Shown here: in pieces, positions 45,556 through 59,640 of the stretch | Position numbering within the stretch: position 1 is the first letter of the stretch | Layout of the letters: each line of letters begins with the position of its first letter | From: Vicia villosa | Lineage: Eukaryota > Streptophyta > Magnoliopsida > Fabales > Fabaceae | Assembly: GCF_029867415.1 (NCBI RefSeq) | Contig: NC_081183.1 | Coordinates: forward strand, 15,620,404-15,684,403 | Length of the DNA: 64,000 nucleotides | Direction of reading: 5' to 3' | Made by a program: the position numbers and the translations under genes | Notes under the pieces: generated by a model | What the model saw: only the letters and a program-made list of their open reading frames with translations | Databases searched by the model: none | What the model was told of the DNA's origin: nothing

Positions 45556-48500
45556 CTTTGCTCGCTCAATTGGCTGCTGAAGAAGCCTTTAAAGCCGAAC
45601 AGAAAATGGCTGTTGCTGAAGTAATCCCCCCTCAACCTCAAGTCTTTTATTTTCCTAAGAATAACGAATCGAAACACGAGTGTGCTCGGTGTTCCGCTCC
45701 CGCTAAAACTCGCTGCTCCAGATGCAAGTTTGTTAGATACTGGTAACTCACTATTTTATCGAATTTTCTGTTTGAAGTTAAGATTATTATTTCTTGAAAT
45801 TTGAGCTGTAAGTGGTTTGCAGCTCGGGGAATTGTCAAATAATCCACTGGAGGCAAATTCACAAACAAGAGTGCCAGCCATTGGAAACTCACGAATCAAG
45901 CTCGTTTCCTCTGCCGTTTTCGGTTGACGAATTCGGTCACGCAAGTCCCTTTTATGAAAATTTAAACAATCCCTACTTTGGTTGCAATTTGAATCAGACT
46001 TTAAGGGCGAGAGAGCCTTCGGACAATTTGGTTCACCCGCCGACAGGCACTGTCGCAGCTTCTGCTACAGCTGATATTTCTCTTTTTAATAATTCTCAAC
46101 CTTCGACTTTGGAGAGAAGAAGTTCCCATAAATCCAACCGAGAATCACGGCGAAGAGATAGTGGTTCTATTTATGAATCTTCTATTGAATCTTCTGATTA
46201 TAAAGCTACTACTTCTCAGGAGACGTTTACGAGACAGAAGGTTCATTTGTTTTACTATGAAATTGAAATATCATATTGGTTTACACACTTTGTACATTCA
46301 CTAATCAATATTAAATCCCGTTTGCTATGCTAAATTGTTGCTGCAGTCGAGAAATAGCAGTGACAATTCTGTGTTGGAGGAAGAAACTTCAAAGGTCAAT
46401 GCAAGAGGCTTTGGAGTTTATACTTACGAACAAGATGGTTCGAGAAACACAATGCACGAGGATGGGAATTATCAAAGTCTATATGAAAATGCATTTGCGC
46501 CAAGAAACAAATATGGATGCTCTAATGTGTCGAGTGCTGCCAACAATGATGAAGGGGTAGATGAATTTGAAACTAACATCGTTACCAAAGGAGGAAATGT
46601 AGTCAAAGGGGTAAACGTAAACCATCATTCTGATGAAGTACTCCAAAACAAATGCTCTCCTGAAATGACGGCGGTTAAAGGAAGTGCAAAGACTAAAAGG
46701 CCGTCACATCCTTCGTCAAAGGTCAAAAGTTCTAAATCACCAAAGTCAACATCAAAGACCACAATAGACTTTAGTGGCGTGGAAATAGAGAAGAAAGGGA
46801 AAATTCCAGATGAGCCGAGTTAGTACCGTAGACCAATAATTTGGTTTTCTCCTTTTATTATTAATGTTCTTTTGAAAACACAATCTATGCTCATCATGCA
46901 GAACTTTCTGGAAGCAGAGGTAATGTCCCTTCGCATGCTGTCAATGGAATTACAAGCACCGGACTTATGAAAATGATGGGTTTAAGGAAATCAACTAAAC
47001 ACTCGGTACTAGCCTCCTCAGAAGGAAGTGGGGTAAGGTCGAAAAAAGCTAAGAGTATAAAGGTTAGTTTTATGTAGATGCTTTCAAACTTTAAAGCCTA
47101 TTGTCGTTCTTCTTGAAAAGTGCTTATTATGCCCAATGTAGCACAAACACTTCAGATTGAAAGCGTGTATGATGTCCAATCCGTCTCAGTGTCTGACACC
47201 TACATGACATCAACACACCTTATAACATTTAATAATCTTAATTTTCTCAAACAATATTTGTGTAAATGTCAATGTCGTGTTCGGTATTTGTGTACTGACA
47301 AATAAATGTCTTCATCATGTCTCAGATGTTGTTTCCTTATGATGAATTTGTGAAGATTTTCCAGAGTGAAGTCTTTGGCATATTCCCTAGGGGCCTTTTG
47401 AATATCGGAAATAGGTAATACTAACTTATTATGTAAAACACTTATTGTTCCTTTTCGATGTATTTGAATCATGTTAAAATTGTTTTTTCTTCTTTATTTT
47501 GTAGTTGCTACGCCAATGCTGTGTTGCAGTGCTTAACTTCTACCAAGCCCCTCGCTGTATATTTGCTTTATGGATCGCATTCGAAATCCTGTATTTCCAT
47601 TCTGTCTCAATCTTTTCACTTAAACAATAATGTCTATTTGCTTCAAATGCAGTTTTTAATCGAAAAATTGTCATCTTTTTCATTGAATGCCAGGTTGTGC
47701 TAAAGATTGGTGTCTCATGTGCGAGTTAGAGCAGCATATGATGATTTTGAGAGAGAACGGGGCTCCTCTTTCTCCGAGTAGGATACTTTGGCACATGCGG
47801 AGCATTAATTGCCACATGGGCGATGGAAGTCAGGAAGATGCTCACGAATTTTTAAGGTCGTTTTGGGATCATTGCCTCTTTTTCTCCAATGTTACCGTGC
47901 TTGTTTGAAACATATGCACAGTCAATGCTAAACTATATCATGCATTGGTTTGTATAGGCTTCTAGTTGCATCGATGCAATCTATATGTTTGGAGGGGCTT
48001 GGTGGTGAGAAAAGAGTAGATCCTAGATTACAAGAAACAACTTTCATACAACATACTTTTAGTGGTCGTCTTCAATCCAAGGTGTGTGTAATCCTTTTCT
48101 CGTGATTTTCTTTTCTCTCTTTGGCTCTAAGTCCTTGGCTGTAGTGCCCTTAACTATACATCTCTTTTGACGTCGTAGTGAATTTTTTATATCTACAGGT
48201 TAAGTGTTTGAATTGTAGTCACGAGTCAGAAAGGTATGAGAACATCATGGACTTAACGTTGGAGATATTGGGTTGGGTTGAGTCACTCGAAGATGCATTG
48301 ACTCAGTTTACTTCCCCTGAAGATTTGGATGGTGAAAACATGTATAGATGTGGAAGGTATGATCATTTAAGTTTTGTATTTTGCGTTGCAACCTATGAAG
48401 CCAGCCCTAATATAGACACGGAGACGTCCACACTAATAATAATTTGAGAACATGAAAGTAATTGTGTAATCACATGTGTTGGTGTTGTGTTAGTGTCAGA

Positions 48501-49899
48501 CATGTCTTCAATCTGAAGTGTTAGTGCTACATAGATCGCAACTACACGTGGTTTTGTTAGTTACTTTATATATCCCTTATGTTTATATATTTTGATCTAG
48601 GTGCACTGCATATGTTCGAGCTAGAAAGCAACTGAGCATTCACGAGGCCCCTAACATTTTGACCATTGTTTTAAAGAGGTTTCAGGTAAATCACAGCTTG
48701 TGTCAAATCGTACTTTATTCTGTATATAACACCTAGTAATGTTTTGAATTTCATGATTTGCTATATATTAACTCATTGAATTTTGTTTTCCTGGTTATTT
48801 ATCTTCAGGAAGGAAGATACGGGAAAATTAACAAGTGCATAACGTTTCCTGAAATGCTAGATATGATTCCTTACATGACTGGGACGGGTGATATTCCTCC
48901 TTTATACGTGCTTTATGCCGTTGTTGTGCACCTTGACACACTGAATGCATCTTTCTCTGGACATTACGTTTCGTACGTGAAAGATCTACAAGGCAATTGG
49001 TTCAGGATAGACGATACCGAGGTAACATTGTCTCCTTGTTTGCAATCTTTACACGTAATTAACCATATTTCATGCTAGCAATTTGCTTGAACTTTCATTG
49101 TTTCATTGGTTTTGAAATTCTTCGATTATATCATTCTACAGGTTCAGCCAGTATTAGTGAATCAGGTTATGTCAGAAGGAGCATACATCTTATTCTACAC
49201 AAGGTAAAGTCTTAGTTGCTGTCACCAGTGTTTTAAAAACCAGACCGGACCGGCTGGTTGAACCGGAAACTGGAGGGGCACCGGTCCGGTTTTTAAAACA
49301 TTGCCTGTCACAGTTGTTCATAATTTGTTTCCTTAAGGCTATAACTATTCATTTTTGGTAGGTCCTATCCCCGTCCTCCGGTAGAATTAACCGGGAATGC
49401 CGTAAAGCAACTAGTCTCCGGTCCATTAGAAACACAGAAAATTTCTAAACCAGGACATAGCCGACACGTCAGCCAAAGTTTTGTCTCCGAGCCTTCATCG
49501 AATTCACCGCATACCAGGCCAGAAATCGCCACTACTCACCTTATCGACACCTCTAACGGCCTTCTTAAAAGAAGCACAAACAGAAACGTCCATCCAGTAA
49601 TACAAACATACGCCGAAAACGTCAGGCAGGAGTTTTCAGATGCGACCACATCAAGCGACTGGTCCATTTTCACTAGCTCAGACGAGGCTTCCTTCACAAC
49701 CGAGAGTACCAGGGACTCGTTCAGCACTGTAGACTACGGCGATTCGTCTTCCATCATGGATCCAATTTCATCTCTCTTCAATTACACACCAGAAAACAAC
49801 AACTACATGAAGATTTCACATAGTAGGCCACTAACAAGGTTCTTCCCTAAGAAGGGTCACATTGAAAGAGTGCAGAAAACAACTATATGGGAATCCTGA
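45435..49899 (+). CDS. UBP15: MYND-finger ubiquitin-specific protease, UBP15/17 type
   Basis: Thirteen exons: 45435-45742, 45823-46240, 46347-46818, 46902-47062, 47326-47414, 47505-47590, 47694-47856, 47958-48081, 48199-48356, 48601-48685, 48809-49021, 49142-49203, 49362-49899. Together 958 codons plus TGA, all GT-AG, all phases consistent. It removes ubiquitin from proteins. Residues 10-28 are a hydrophobic anchor. Residues 83-120 form a MYND zinc finger (C83, C86, C94, C97, C103, C107, H116, C120). A Ser/Lys-rich linker follows. The USP domain is about 476-782: Cys box [13 protein letters not shown] with catalytic C484, zinc ribbon C610/C613 and C658/C661, His box FSGHYVSY with H740, and Asp 756/757. 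The Ser/Thr-rich tail is about 175 residues. Arabidopsis UBP15 has about 924 residues and promotes cell proliferation and organ size. UBP15 versus UBP17 is not settled. Confidence 0.95.
49229..49300. mobile_element. Small MITE in UBP intron 12
   Basis: A 72-bp palindrome: TGTTTTAAAAACC at one end, GGTTTTTAAAACA at the other, with CCGGACCGG-type blocks between. It leaves both splice sites intact. Confidence 0.8.
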
Positions 49900-50690
49900 T
49901 TAGAATGGAGTTAGGTGCTATGCCTCAAAATTTTCAATATTTAGTTGATTGAGGCATATAGCTATTTTATCAAGCACATATGTATTTTCATTTTATTTTT
50001 TGCTTTAATTGATAATTGTAAAGGTGACAGAAGTAGTGTTCCTCTGATTATCTGTTGATGCATGGAAGTCTTTTTCTCGGAATTTGGATTTTTCTTGCAG
50101 TCCAAGTTACGCACTTACTGCAGTCGCTGCATATCACGTGAGTTGTCTGATCTCTATCTAACGATTAATATTGGCCGACTGCAATAATTGCGTCATTATC
50201 TGGCTGCAACGAATCCGGGTCCATATAAGTAAATTGTTTTTGAGATTCATGCTTATTTGAAGCCAATCAATGTTAGCAATACTAACTTTCAAGGCAGCAG
50301 GTTCCCACACAACAGTTGAAGTAGTTAGGACTTAGAAATGCACCAAATTGTGTTGATGTTACATGGACAGTTTCCATCTTTGTCATGATTACACATTTTT
50401 GGGTTAGTTTTATTGGTCAAATGGGGTGTGTTTGTTTATGTCTAAAGGGCCACAAAGGAATTTAATAGGCTTGGTGATACATGATGTTGAGAGGTTCTGA
50501 GATGGATGGTGATATATGATCTAAATAGCAGCTGTAAGGGGAAAGCAATATTCACCTATGAGATAGTTTGTTATTCAGTTGCATTCAAATCTGAATTTTA
50601 TAACAGATATGTTATTCAGACAAAGATAGTGTACAATGAAATCGTGCTTCACTATAATGAGCCTTCAATGCTATGGAGAAGGATTAACCT
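49900..50690 (+). other. 3' UTR and downstream flank of UBP gene
   Basis: No further coding frame. The end of the transcript cannot be fixed. Confidence 0.4.
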
Positions 50691-50697
50691 GCAAAAT

Positions 50698-50862
50698 TAG
50701 CATTCTAACGTCCAAATGAGTAAAAGAATGAAAGGCAATGGAAGAGTTAAAATGCTAAGTTAGCATTCTAATGTCCAAATGAGTAAAAGAATGAAAAACA
50801 ATGGAAGAGTTAAAATGGATTGAATACAAAACAATGGAAGAGTTAAAATGGATTGAATACCT
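50698..50862. repeat. Tandem duplications (63-bp and about 32-bp units)
   Basis: A TAGCATTCTAAYGTCCAAAT unit starts at 50698 and 50761. An ACAATGGAAGAGTTAAAATGG unit then repeats from about 50799 and 50831. Confidence 0.85.
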
Positions 50863-51029
50863 GAGAATGATGCATTTCTCTTTTTTTTTTTTTAATGAGC
50901 AATTTAAATCAAAAGTAGGGAGTGCAATGTACATCAAATACTCTTCTAAAATTTTTAAACTGCTATGTCGTATTAAAATTAGGGAATTTTTTTGTACACC
51001 TAAAAAAATCTTTGAAAATCTCAAAATTT

Positions 51030-51725
51030 CATTCGAAAATGCATCTTTGAATGCACCCCTAATTCCAAAATGTCCTTAGGAGATGCATCTCCGAAAGCAC
51101 CCCAAATCAAATTTTAAGGTGTTTCGGAAATGCATCTCCGAAAACATCCTGTTTATACTTGAACGTTAAATTTAAACGGAGATGTATTTTCGAAAATATT
51201 CAGCTTATACCACTTTCCTGCATGAACTATTTCACTCTCCTCATTTCACCCATAATCAAAACCCTCCAAAAAAACTTCATCCATTCTCAATCTATTTTTC
51301 GTCTTCAAACCAAGTTTCAAGTGTTTTATCAAGTCAAAGAGAGCATAAAAAATTACAATTTAAGGTAAACTTTCCTCATTTCATCTCTCATTTCCTTGCA
51401 TTGGAGCATATTTGGGGATGAAAAATTGCGTCTCTTCGGAAATATATTGTCGTGCACAATGTAAATTCTATACGTTTCAATACATATATGATATATCTAT
51501 TCAACATTTTACCTCTGTTTACTTTTACCGATTTAAATGTTTTTATGTTTCTATGATACTGATTCTGCCTAAATAAATTATGTTGCTGGTTCTGCATAAT
51601 TCGAAAATGCATATCCAAAATGTTAAAAAAAAACCATCAGGGCATGTTTCAGATATGCATATCCGAAAACCATCTGTTTTCGTTAAAAAATAAAGGGTGA
51701 ATTCGGAAGTGTATATCCGAAACAT
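51030..51725. repeat. Cluster of seven short palindromes (family B)
   Basis: Copies centred on ATGCAT or ATGTAT with arms such as TTTCGGAAATG / CATCTCCGAAA or CAGATATG / CATATCCGAA. They are at about 51030-51053, 51074-51097, 51121-51144, 51173-51196, 51598-51621, 51646-51669 and 51702-51725. The layout is like family A but the arm sequence differs and the copies are more diverged. Confidence 0.75.
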
Positions 51726-51739
51726 GCCCTGACACATTA

Positions 51740-52950
51740 TAAGAATTCTTCAAACCAAATTGCTATACAATAGCCAACCACATCAAATATATCATCCTAT
51801 TGTATAGGCAACCACATCAAATATATCATGCTATACAAAATATTTTATTTAAAGTGAATTACAAGACCATTCTAATTTAAATTCAGGAACATTTTCTAGT
51901 TGGCAAAATCTAGCATGATATACATCAATATCCATTTGTTTCTTGTTTGATGCATCTTGTTTGATGTTGCAATGATATCACAAAACTAACTAAATTGCTT
52001 CGACACAGAATTTTCACACAAAATTTACAAATAGAATTTGCTACCCAAAACTAACTAATTTAAACTCAATCTCAAACAGATTTTTCTAGCCTATAGGCAT
52101 GGCCACAAAACTAACTAAATTAAAAAATACCTTTCTGGTAACACTCCAAAGTGTTTCGACACTTTGAAGAACTCACAGTGGAATGAATTAGCAGCAAGTA
52201 TATCCCCATTAAGAGCCAGCAAATACATCCCAATAAGAACCTGATTCAATAAGTCATATACCTTAAAAAGATTTCAAACAGAATTTCTAACAAAATTAAT
52301 AGCCTATAGGCGTGGCCACAAATCAAACTTATAAGCTGCTAATAACTTGCTCTTTCAATCATTATATCAACTTCATGGTACCTGTGTGACATTAATTAAC
52401 TTGGTTATAATTGTCGATCATATTTTCATTAATCAATTTTAATCTTTTAAGAACTAGATAAGCATACTAGTAAAACAAACATCATGAGGTTCATGACAAT
52501 AGTAGTATACAGCAGAAGGTTGTCTAAAGTATAGGCACATGTTGTTGAGTTCGAAAATATTAAAAAAAATCCAAAAGTGACTCCAAAATATAGGCTTGTG
52601 TTGTTGAGTTCCCAAGTGATTCCAAAATATAAAAAAAAATAGTGCAGATAAATTTATAAAATCAAATTAGTATAATAAAAATCATGTATGGTAACCAAAG
52701 AGTGAATTAAACAGGTCTAACCTGCTCAGGAGCAGATGCTCCACTAGTAGTAACATGAAACTCTGTAATTTATTTAAAAAAAATATATAGAGGCATAATT
52801 TTAACGATAAAATATTTAAAATAATGTTAAAAAAAGAAAATTTTGATTCATAGAGTACCTAAAACAATTGGATCGATTATCTCATATTCTTCATTCATAT
52901 TAAGGACTTTTTGGTCGTTGTCAGAAGACTTCAACCAATTTTGAGTACAA
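51740..52950. other. AT-rich stretch beside hAT relic
   Basis: A 'caaccacatcaaatatatcat' pair is repeated at 51776-51830. Otherwise nothing recognised; it may be the downstream part of the hAT element. Confidence 0.35.
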
Positions 52951-52959
52951 ATAAGTGCC

Positions 52960-54850
52960 TCGACCATTTTTGGACTCAAGAGCTCCTATACATGTCTAAA
53001 TCCCCCGTGCTAAAAGCACTTTCTGAGGCTACGCTAGAAATAGGTGTTGCCCACACATCCCGAACCATTGTTGCTAATATAGGATAATAGGTGTGATTCT
53101 CCTTCCACCAATTAAGAATGTTAAAACAAAATTTCCATATCCCCACAACAAGTGTCACCTAAGTATTTCTCTAGTTCATTTTGATTTTCCATTCCTTCAA
53201 GTGTTTCTTAAAAGCACCAGCCCTTGTAAAAAGTGATGGATTTTTAGGTTGGGAAGATGTTTCTCCAAGGGAAATGCTCCCCAATGATGCATTTATGCGA
53301 CCAGCCCCAATATTTTTATCATGATCAAATTTATACCAATTGTACAGTTTAAATAGACTAGTTTTTACACACTGAACTTTTTTCTTAGAAAGTTCAATAT
53401 CAACCTTATATATGTCATTAAAAGACCATTAAATATAGTTAAACTTAAACCTATGGTCAAAGATCACTCCATAGTAAAGAAAATGATTCACTTTTTCCAC
53501 ATACTCCCAATATTTATCATATTTAGACATCATATTTGAAACCAAAAAAGTATTCATATTCAAAGATGCTTCTTGAATCTCACACAAAATAGAAGACAAG
53601 TTATGAAAGACTGAATGCAAAGACACTTCTTGCGAAGATGAAAACAGTTTGATTGCATCATAAAAAGTTTATAAGAAAATAAAAAAAGCCCTAACTTTTT
53701 CCTAATCAACAGAACAAGGTGGACCAAAAGGGCCAAAAAACCCCATGTATCCATGATCATTTTTCTCTAACTTTTCAAATGCTGCTTGAAACTTTTTAGC
53801 AGCATTCAACATCAAGTAAGTGGAATTCCAACTTATAGAAACATTAGGACAAAGTTTTTTTTACATGTTATACATGCAGTTTCTATACACTCCTTAAACT
53901 TTAAAGCTCTTTATGGTGAAAACCTCACAAACCTAACAACATCGCGAACACTTTTAATAGCCAATTCATGATCTTTTTGTCCATCTCTCACTACAAAGTT
54001 AAAGATATGGGAAGAACACCTCATATGAAAAAAAACCCTTCACCCATTAAAGAATTATTGTTCTTAAGTCTTTTTTCTAAGTAAGAAACAACTGCATCAT
54101 TACATGTTTCACTGTCAAGGGTTATTGTTTACACTTTCCTAAGCCCCCATTCCTTCAAAACCTCCTTGACTTTCTTACTAACGGTGTCATCTTTGTGATT
54201 TGGAAATAAAGAGAAACTAATAATTTTTTGGTAGTTCCATGCGTTATCAATGAAGTATGCAATAGTGTCCATATAACTAAGGTTTTGAATGAAAGTCCAA
54301 CAGTCTGTGGTTAGTGCAACTCTAACACAATCTGATTTAAAAAAGGCTATAAGTCATAACTTTTCAGTAAGGTACAGTTGAAAACAATCACTAACAACAA
54401 TCCTCCTTGAAGGGATAATCATTTGTAGTTGTAAATGATTATATAGTTTCTTAAAACCCTCACCCTCAGCCACTCTAAAGGACTTCTCATCAAGGATAAC
54501 ATATTTAATAATAGCCTTCCTACATGCTTGAGCATTGAACCTTTGACTTGTTGGAACTAAAAAACTACCCTCATCACTTATAAGGTTTGTTTGTTTCGGG
54601 TATTTCAACAAAAGGGCAGGGTTTTTGTGACACACTTTCAAGTGAGCTAGCATGTTATATTTTCCATGTGTTTTAGGATCGCATCAATATCTTTTCTGAA
54701 ATATTTACATGCGTCGATTGATTAAGGCTCATCATATAAGATGTTAAATCCTGACCAAAGAAGGGAAGTTTTCCAAGTTCCACTAGCATTAAGTTTCCTT
54801 TTTTCTATCACGGAGAATGAGAGAGAGAACAATACCATCAACTGCTTGTT
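52960..54850 (-). pseudogene. hAT transposase relic (BED-zinc-finger type)
   Basis: On the minus strand the parts appear in family order. 54653-54354 is the region after the BED finger (HLKVCHKNP, QACRKAIIKYVI, FRVAEGEGFKKL). 53626-53429 is the middle (KYDKYWEYVEKVN, FDHRFKFNY). 53158-52976 is the C-terminal dimerisation domain (NILNWWKENHTYYPIL, ISSVASESAFSTG). Stops and shifts separate the blocks. This resembles the RICESLEEPER/DAYSLEEPER group. Terminal inverted repeats were not located. Confidence 0.85.
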
Positions 54851-54859
54851 GTATTTGTT

Positions 54860-56035
54860 GAGTAAGGGAAACAAGTTGTTCCGTCACTGAAAAGATTTGG
54901 AGAAACTAAAAAACACACACCCATTGCATATTATTTTGATTTTACAGCAAAAATTGCATATATCACTAACAAACAGCCATACACACAACCATATATCACT
55001 ATCATACATACTTATTGATTCTATTCTAAATTTAGAGACACATACAACTCAATTAATGCTTCTCCATAATGGACATAACTAGTCAACACAATACATACTA
55101 CTACTACATAGATTGATGTACCCTCCATTAGATAGAAAAACAATGATCAATGTATGCCACTTTAGTTTCTCACTTTTAAACATATACAAATCTACACATA
55201 CACACATCTAAATTAAATATGCGCACTTAAATACCTTGAGTCACTCCTAGAGTTATTCCATGTTAGCTAGCATCTCCAACTCCATGCAAGATACCATCTC
55301 CCTCAAAGCTACCTCTATGTTCCATCTTCTAATAGACAAAAATCAACAGAGTTAGCAAAAATACAACAAAATTAAATTGAATATTGAAGAGAGAATGATA
55401 TTTTTAGGACTAAATTGATGGTTTAAATGCTCTATGAATTTAGGTGAAAGAAAGAATGAACTATAATAAATTGAAGGCAATGATCTTTTTCTTTACTTGA
55501 ATAAAAACTATGATTAAGAATCTTGAAGCAATAAATTATTACTAATTTAAAAAGATTTAAGCATGCCATTAATTTCATGTGGTTGGATTTATTTCACTTT
55601 CACCAGCATAATTGAACCTACCTCTGTTTGCTTGCAATTTACTAATAGTGGACTATTATGTTAAAAAAAATAGGGATTTGCATGAAACATATCCTATGAA
55701 TTATTTAAGGAAAAAAATAAGCAAGCATTTCACTTTTAGTTCATAAACCAATTACCAACAGTTTATAAAATTGACATAAAATTGGGAAGTTTTCCAAAGA
55801 GAAAATTGAATGGACCAAATTAAATCCCAACAATTTTAACTTGACAACTTTGAAACCATCTTGAATTTTCCAAAAGAATCAATAATATTTCTACTTCAAT
55901 AATACAAAGCCATGGTAATTATATTTGTACGTACACAATTGAAAAGGATTAAAAAACACCTTGAAGCTATCAGTCACGTAAAAATACAAAGCTAATGTAT
56001 AATACTTAACATAAATATTGAATATAATAAAAGAT
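54860..56035. other. AT-rich intergenic stretch
   Basis: No gene or defined element recognised. Confidence 0.4.
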
Positions 56036-56039
56036 AAAA

Positions 56040-56245
56040 TTTAGTGAAGTGGGATTACTCATTTTTAGTGAAACAACATTAATATAATTTTTAGCTATGC
56101 GGGTCAAACAGGATACCCGCAGCCCATACAAGTAACGTGAGACCAAACTAAAAAAACCTTTATAAAATTTGGGCTCTAAATTTTAGGTCAAGCCTTATAT
56201 TTTATCGGTCTTGGCAGATCGGTCTATATAGTCTAACCCATTTTG
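56040..56245. mobile_element. Degraded relative of the 34.4-35.1 kb hAT-like element
   Basis: It shares 'gataaaatttagtgaagtg', 'tatgcgggyc', 'gggctctaa' and the end 'taacccattttgac' in the same order. Confidence 0.6.
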
Positions 56246-56249
56246 ACGA

Positions 56250-57200
56250 ATCAAGTGATGACATTAGTCAAAATTAAAATTTCTTACTCTTAGAGGAGAT
56301 TTAATTTATAAGATTTGATGTCGATATGTAAATGGTAACACACAAGTATATACTCTTAGACTTACAACTCAAGCCCTAACAAAAAGTCTAGGAAGTCGTA
56401 GGTACCTCATCCGACTAGACTTCATCTCAAGAAAATTCCATCTCAAAATATTTTAAAGTTTTTTAAACATAAGTGCTTTTTAAACCAAATACATATTAAA
56501 TTATCATAGTCTATGAGTCGTGTGTAGTGGTAAGGACCTAGAAAACCCAACTCAGATATATTACGATCGTCCATAAAGGACGTTCACCCATCAAGAAAAA
56601 GAATATATCCAATAACGAATCCCAAAACCATAACATTTAAGGTGTTATCAACTCAACATAAAATGATGACACCAGTCGGTAATATACTCTTGATGTCATC
56701 CTTTAGAAATAACGAGCCTATTAATTAGACATCTAGAAATACTGATATGCTCATAGTGATGTAGGTGAGATATATGGAGTATATTCTAATCAGATAGGTT
56801 CCCCCACATATCTTAGAGTTAGTTACAATAATAAAGTTATATTTATCAACTAATAATCTCAAAGATGATTCTAGTAGAAATATCAAGTTCATAAGTTCAT
56901 TTAGGGCATACGAGTCCAACTACTTTATAAATAAGGGTTCTCCTAGATATGAACACACAGTCAATATGCCTACTTGTTTATCAACATATACTTTTCCTTA
57001 CTTTGACATTTGAGTATCTTTATAGGTATACCTTAGTCACCTCAAAGGAGGAGAACACGAGAAATACGTAAAGAGGTCAAATCACTACACAAAAATATCA
57101 TAATTAGTGACATTAAGCCTAAACCACTAGCTCGAATGGTTCTTATTATACGTTCACACTAAAATTCTAATATTATAATATAAAATACACCTATATCAAG
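56250..57200. other. Intergenic stretch
   Basis: No gene or element recognised. Confidence 0.4.
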
Positions 57201-57224
57201 CATATTTAGTGAGAATGAGTAAGT

Positions 57225-57898
<674 letters not shown>

Positions 57899-58038
57899 TT
57901 GTGTGTGCAACTATAGAGATTAATTAATATATCCTGATCACTAAAGTGTTGACTTGTTTAATAATTTGACTCTTCTTTAATAAAAGAATCCGTGTTCAAC
58001 TATTTGAAGAACCTCAGAGGGAGGGAGGGAGAGAGAGA

Positions 58039-58485
58039 TGTTGGGTCATTATGAGGAGCACCCACATTGGGTTAAGAGCAACACACAAGTGAAAGAGACA
58101 CTACATATTTACCCAAAACCTTAAGGTGATAGGTGTATGAGTCGTCTCACTTATAAAGTGTTCAACCTCCACTTTTCCAAGCAATGTGAGACTAACAACT
58201 CACACTTGTACATAACAATTTCCCCTCAAGTGTGAGCATATCCATTATGCTCCCAAGCATAAGCTCTTTCATCCACATACACTTGAACCATCATCTCTGA
58301 TACCTCTGTTAGGTCATCACGAGGATAATCCACATTAGGTCAAGAGCAACACGCAAGTGAAAAAGACACCACATATTCACTCAAAATCTTAAGGTGATAG
58401 GTGTATGAGTCCTCTCACTTATAAAGTGCTCAACCTCCAATTTTCCAAACAATATGAGACTAACAACTCACACTTGTACACAACG
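58039..58485 (-). mobile_element. TRIM retrotransposon, complete, with TSD
   Basis: Direct repeats 58039-58217 and 58307-58485, 179 bp each, starting TGTTRGGTCAT. The left ends CATAACA and the right CACAACG. AGAGA flanks both sides (within a GA run). CTCTGATACC before the right repeat is the inverse of a tRNA-Met primer site, so it lies on the minus strand. Same design as 6207-6757. Confidence 0.85.
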
Positions 58486-58499
58486 AGAGAGAGATAGAT

Positions 58500-59570
58500 A
58501 GATAGATTTTACTAAATAAGATATGAAAAATGAAAAAAATACTTATTAATTAAAATGGTGTTGAAATAAAAAATGAAAAGATATTTAGCTAATTAAAGAG
58601 TGAAAATTTAAAAAAGCTCAATGACCTAGTAAAATTAGAATAATGTCTCACAGCTCCTTATTTTATGTTTCAAATTTTATAGATAGAATATGAATATATT
58701 AGTAGTATAAAATATTTCATTTGTTCTGTAATGAGTGGTTCATTTGAAATAAAATAGTGTCTCAAAATGAATGACACATTTCAATTTTAATATATATTAT
58801 TAAATTTTACTCTCTTTAATTAATAAAAGTTTCATTATTTTATACACTTTTTTAACTTTTTTAATATGTGTGAAATGATCAACTAAATCACTCATCCTCA
58901 TTTTAATGTGTGGGACTTGGTTTATCTTGGACAACTTAATTATTATTCTCATGCACTTAACTGTAGATAATGTTGACACCATCATCATTGATAATTAGGT
59001 ACAAGCGTGCCTAACCTAATTAGTTTAATCAAGAAAGCTCCTTGATGCTAAGCTTGTAATTAAAGCACACATCTTGAACTAATAACATGCCAATCATTTG
59101 ATTTGTGAGGCTGGAGTCCATTCATTATCCAGATTTCAGTTCCTAACTTCACTTGGTTGCTTTCATGCTGACAGAATAAACCCACTAATGCCACCTTTTA
59201 TTTCTTCTTTTACTTCCAAATTCCTAAACCTAATTATTGTAAAGAATCTAAGTTCTTCTTTGAATAAAGATAAAGCTTATAAGTGATTTTATAATAATGA
59301 GTTAGGTTTATATAATGATGAAAAAGTTTTCTAGATTTCAAAAAGATAATAATTATAAACTTCAGACGCTCGCAGTGTCTATCTAGGTCTCTCACGTGAA
59401 AATCTATTTTTTAGTTAGTTTTATTTTAAACTCCCACAAAATAATTTTTACTATTTATTTTTACTATTCATCAAAGAAAAAAAGTATTGTTCATCATTAT
59501 TTTATAAAAATATTTATTTTTCTAGAAATAATAACCCCACTATATACTTTGAAAAAACAAAAATAAAAAC
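58500..59570. other. AT-rich intergenic stretch
   Basis: No gene recognised. Confidence 0.4.
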
Positions 59571-59574
59571 TGTC

Positions 59575-59640
59575 GAAATTACATAATCGCTGACATGAGA
59601 TACCGTAGAAATTATATAATCGCTGACATGAGATACCGTG
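59575..59640. repeat. Tandem duplication, 33-bp unit x2
   Basis: A GAAATTAYATAATCGCTGAC unit with its following 'atgagataccgt' is repeated with two changes. Confidence 0.9.
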
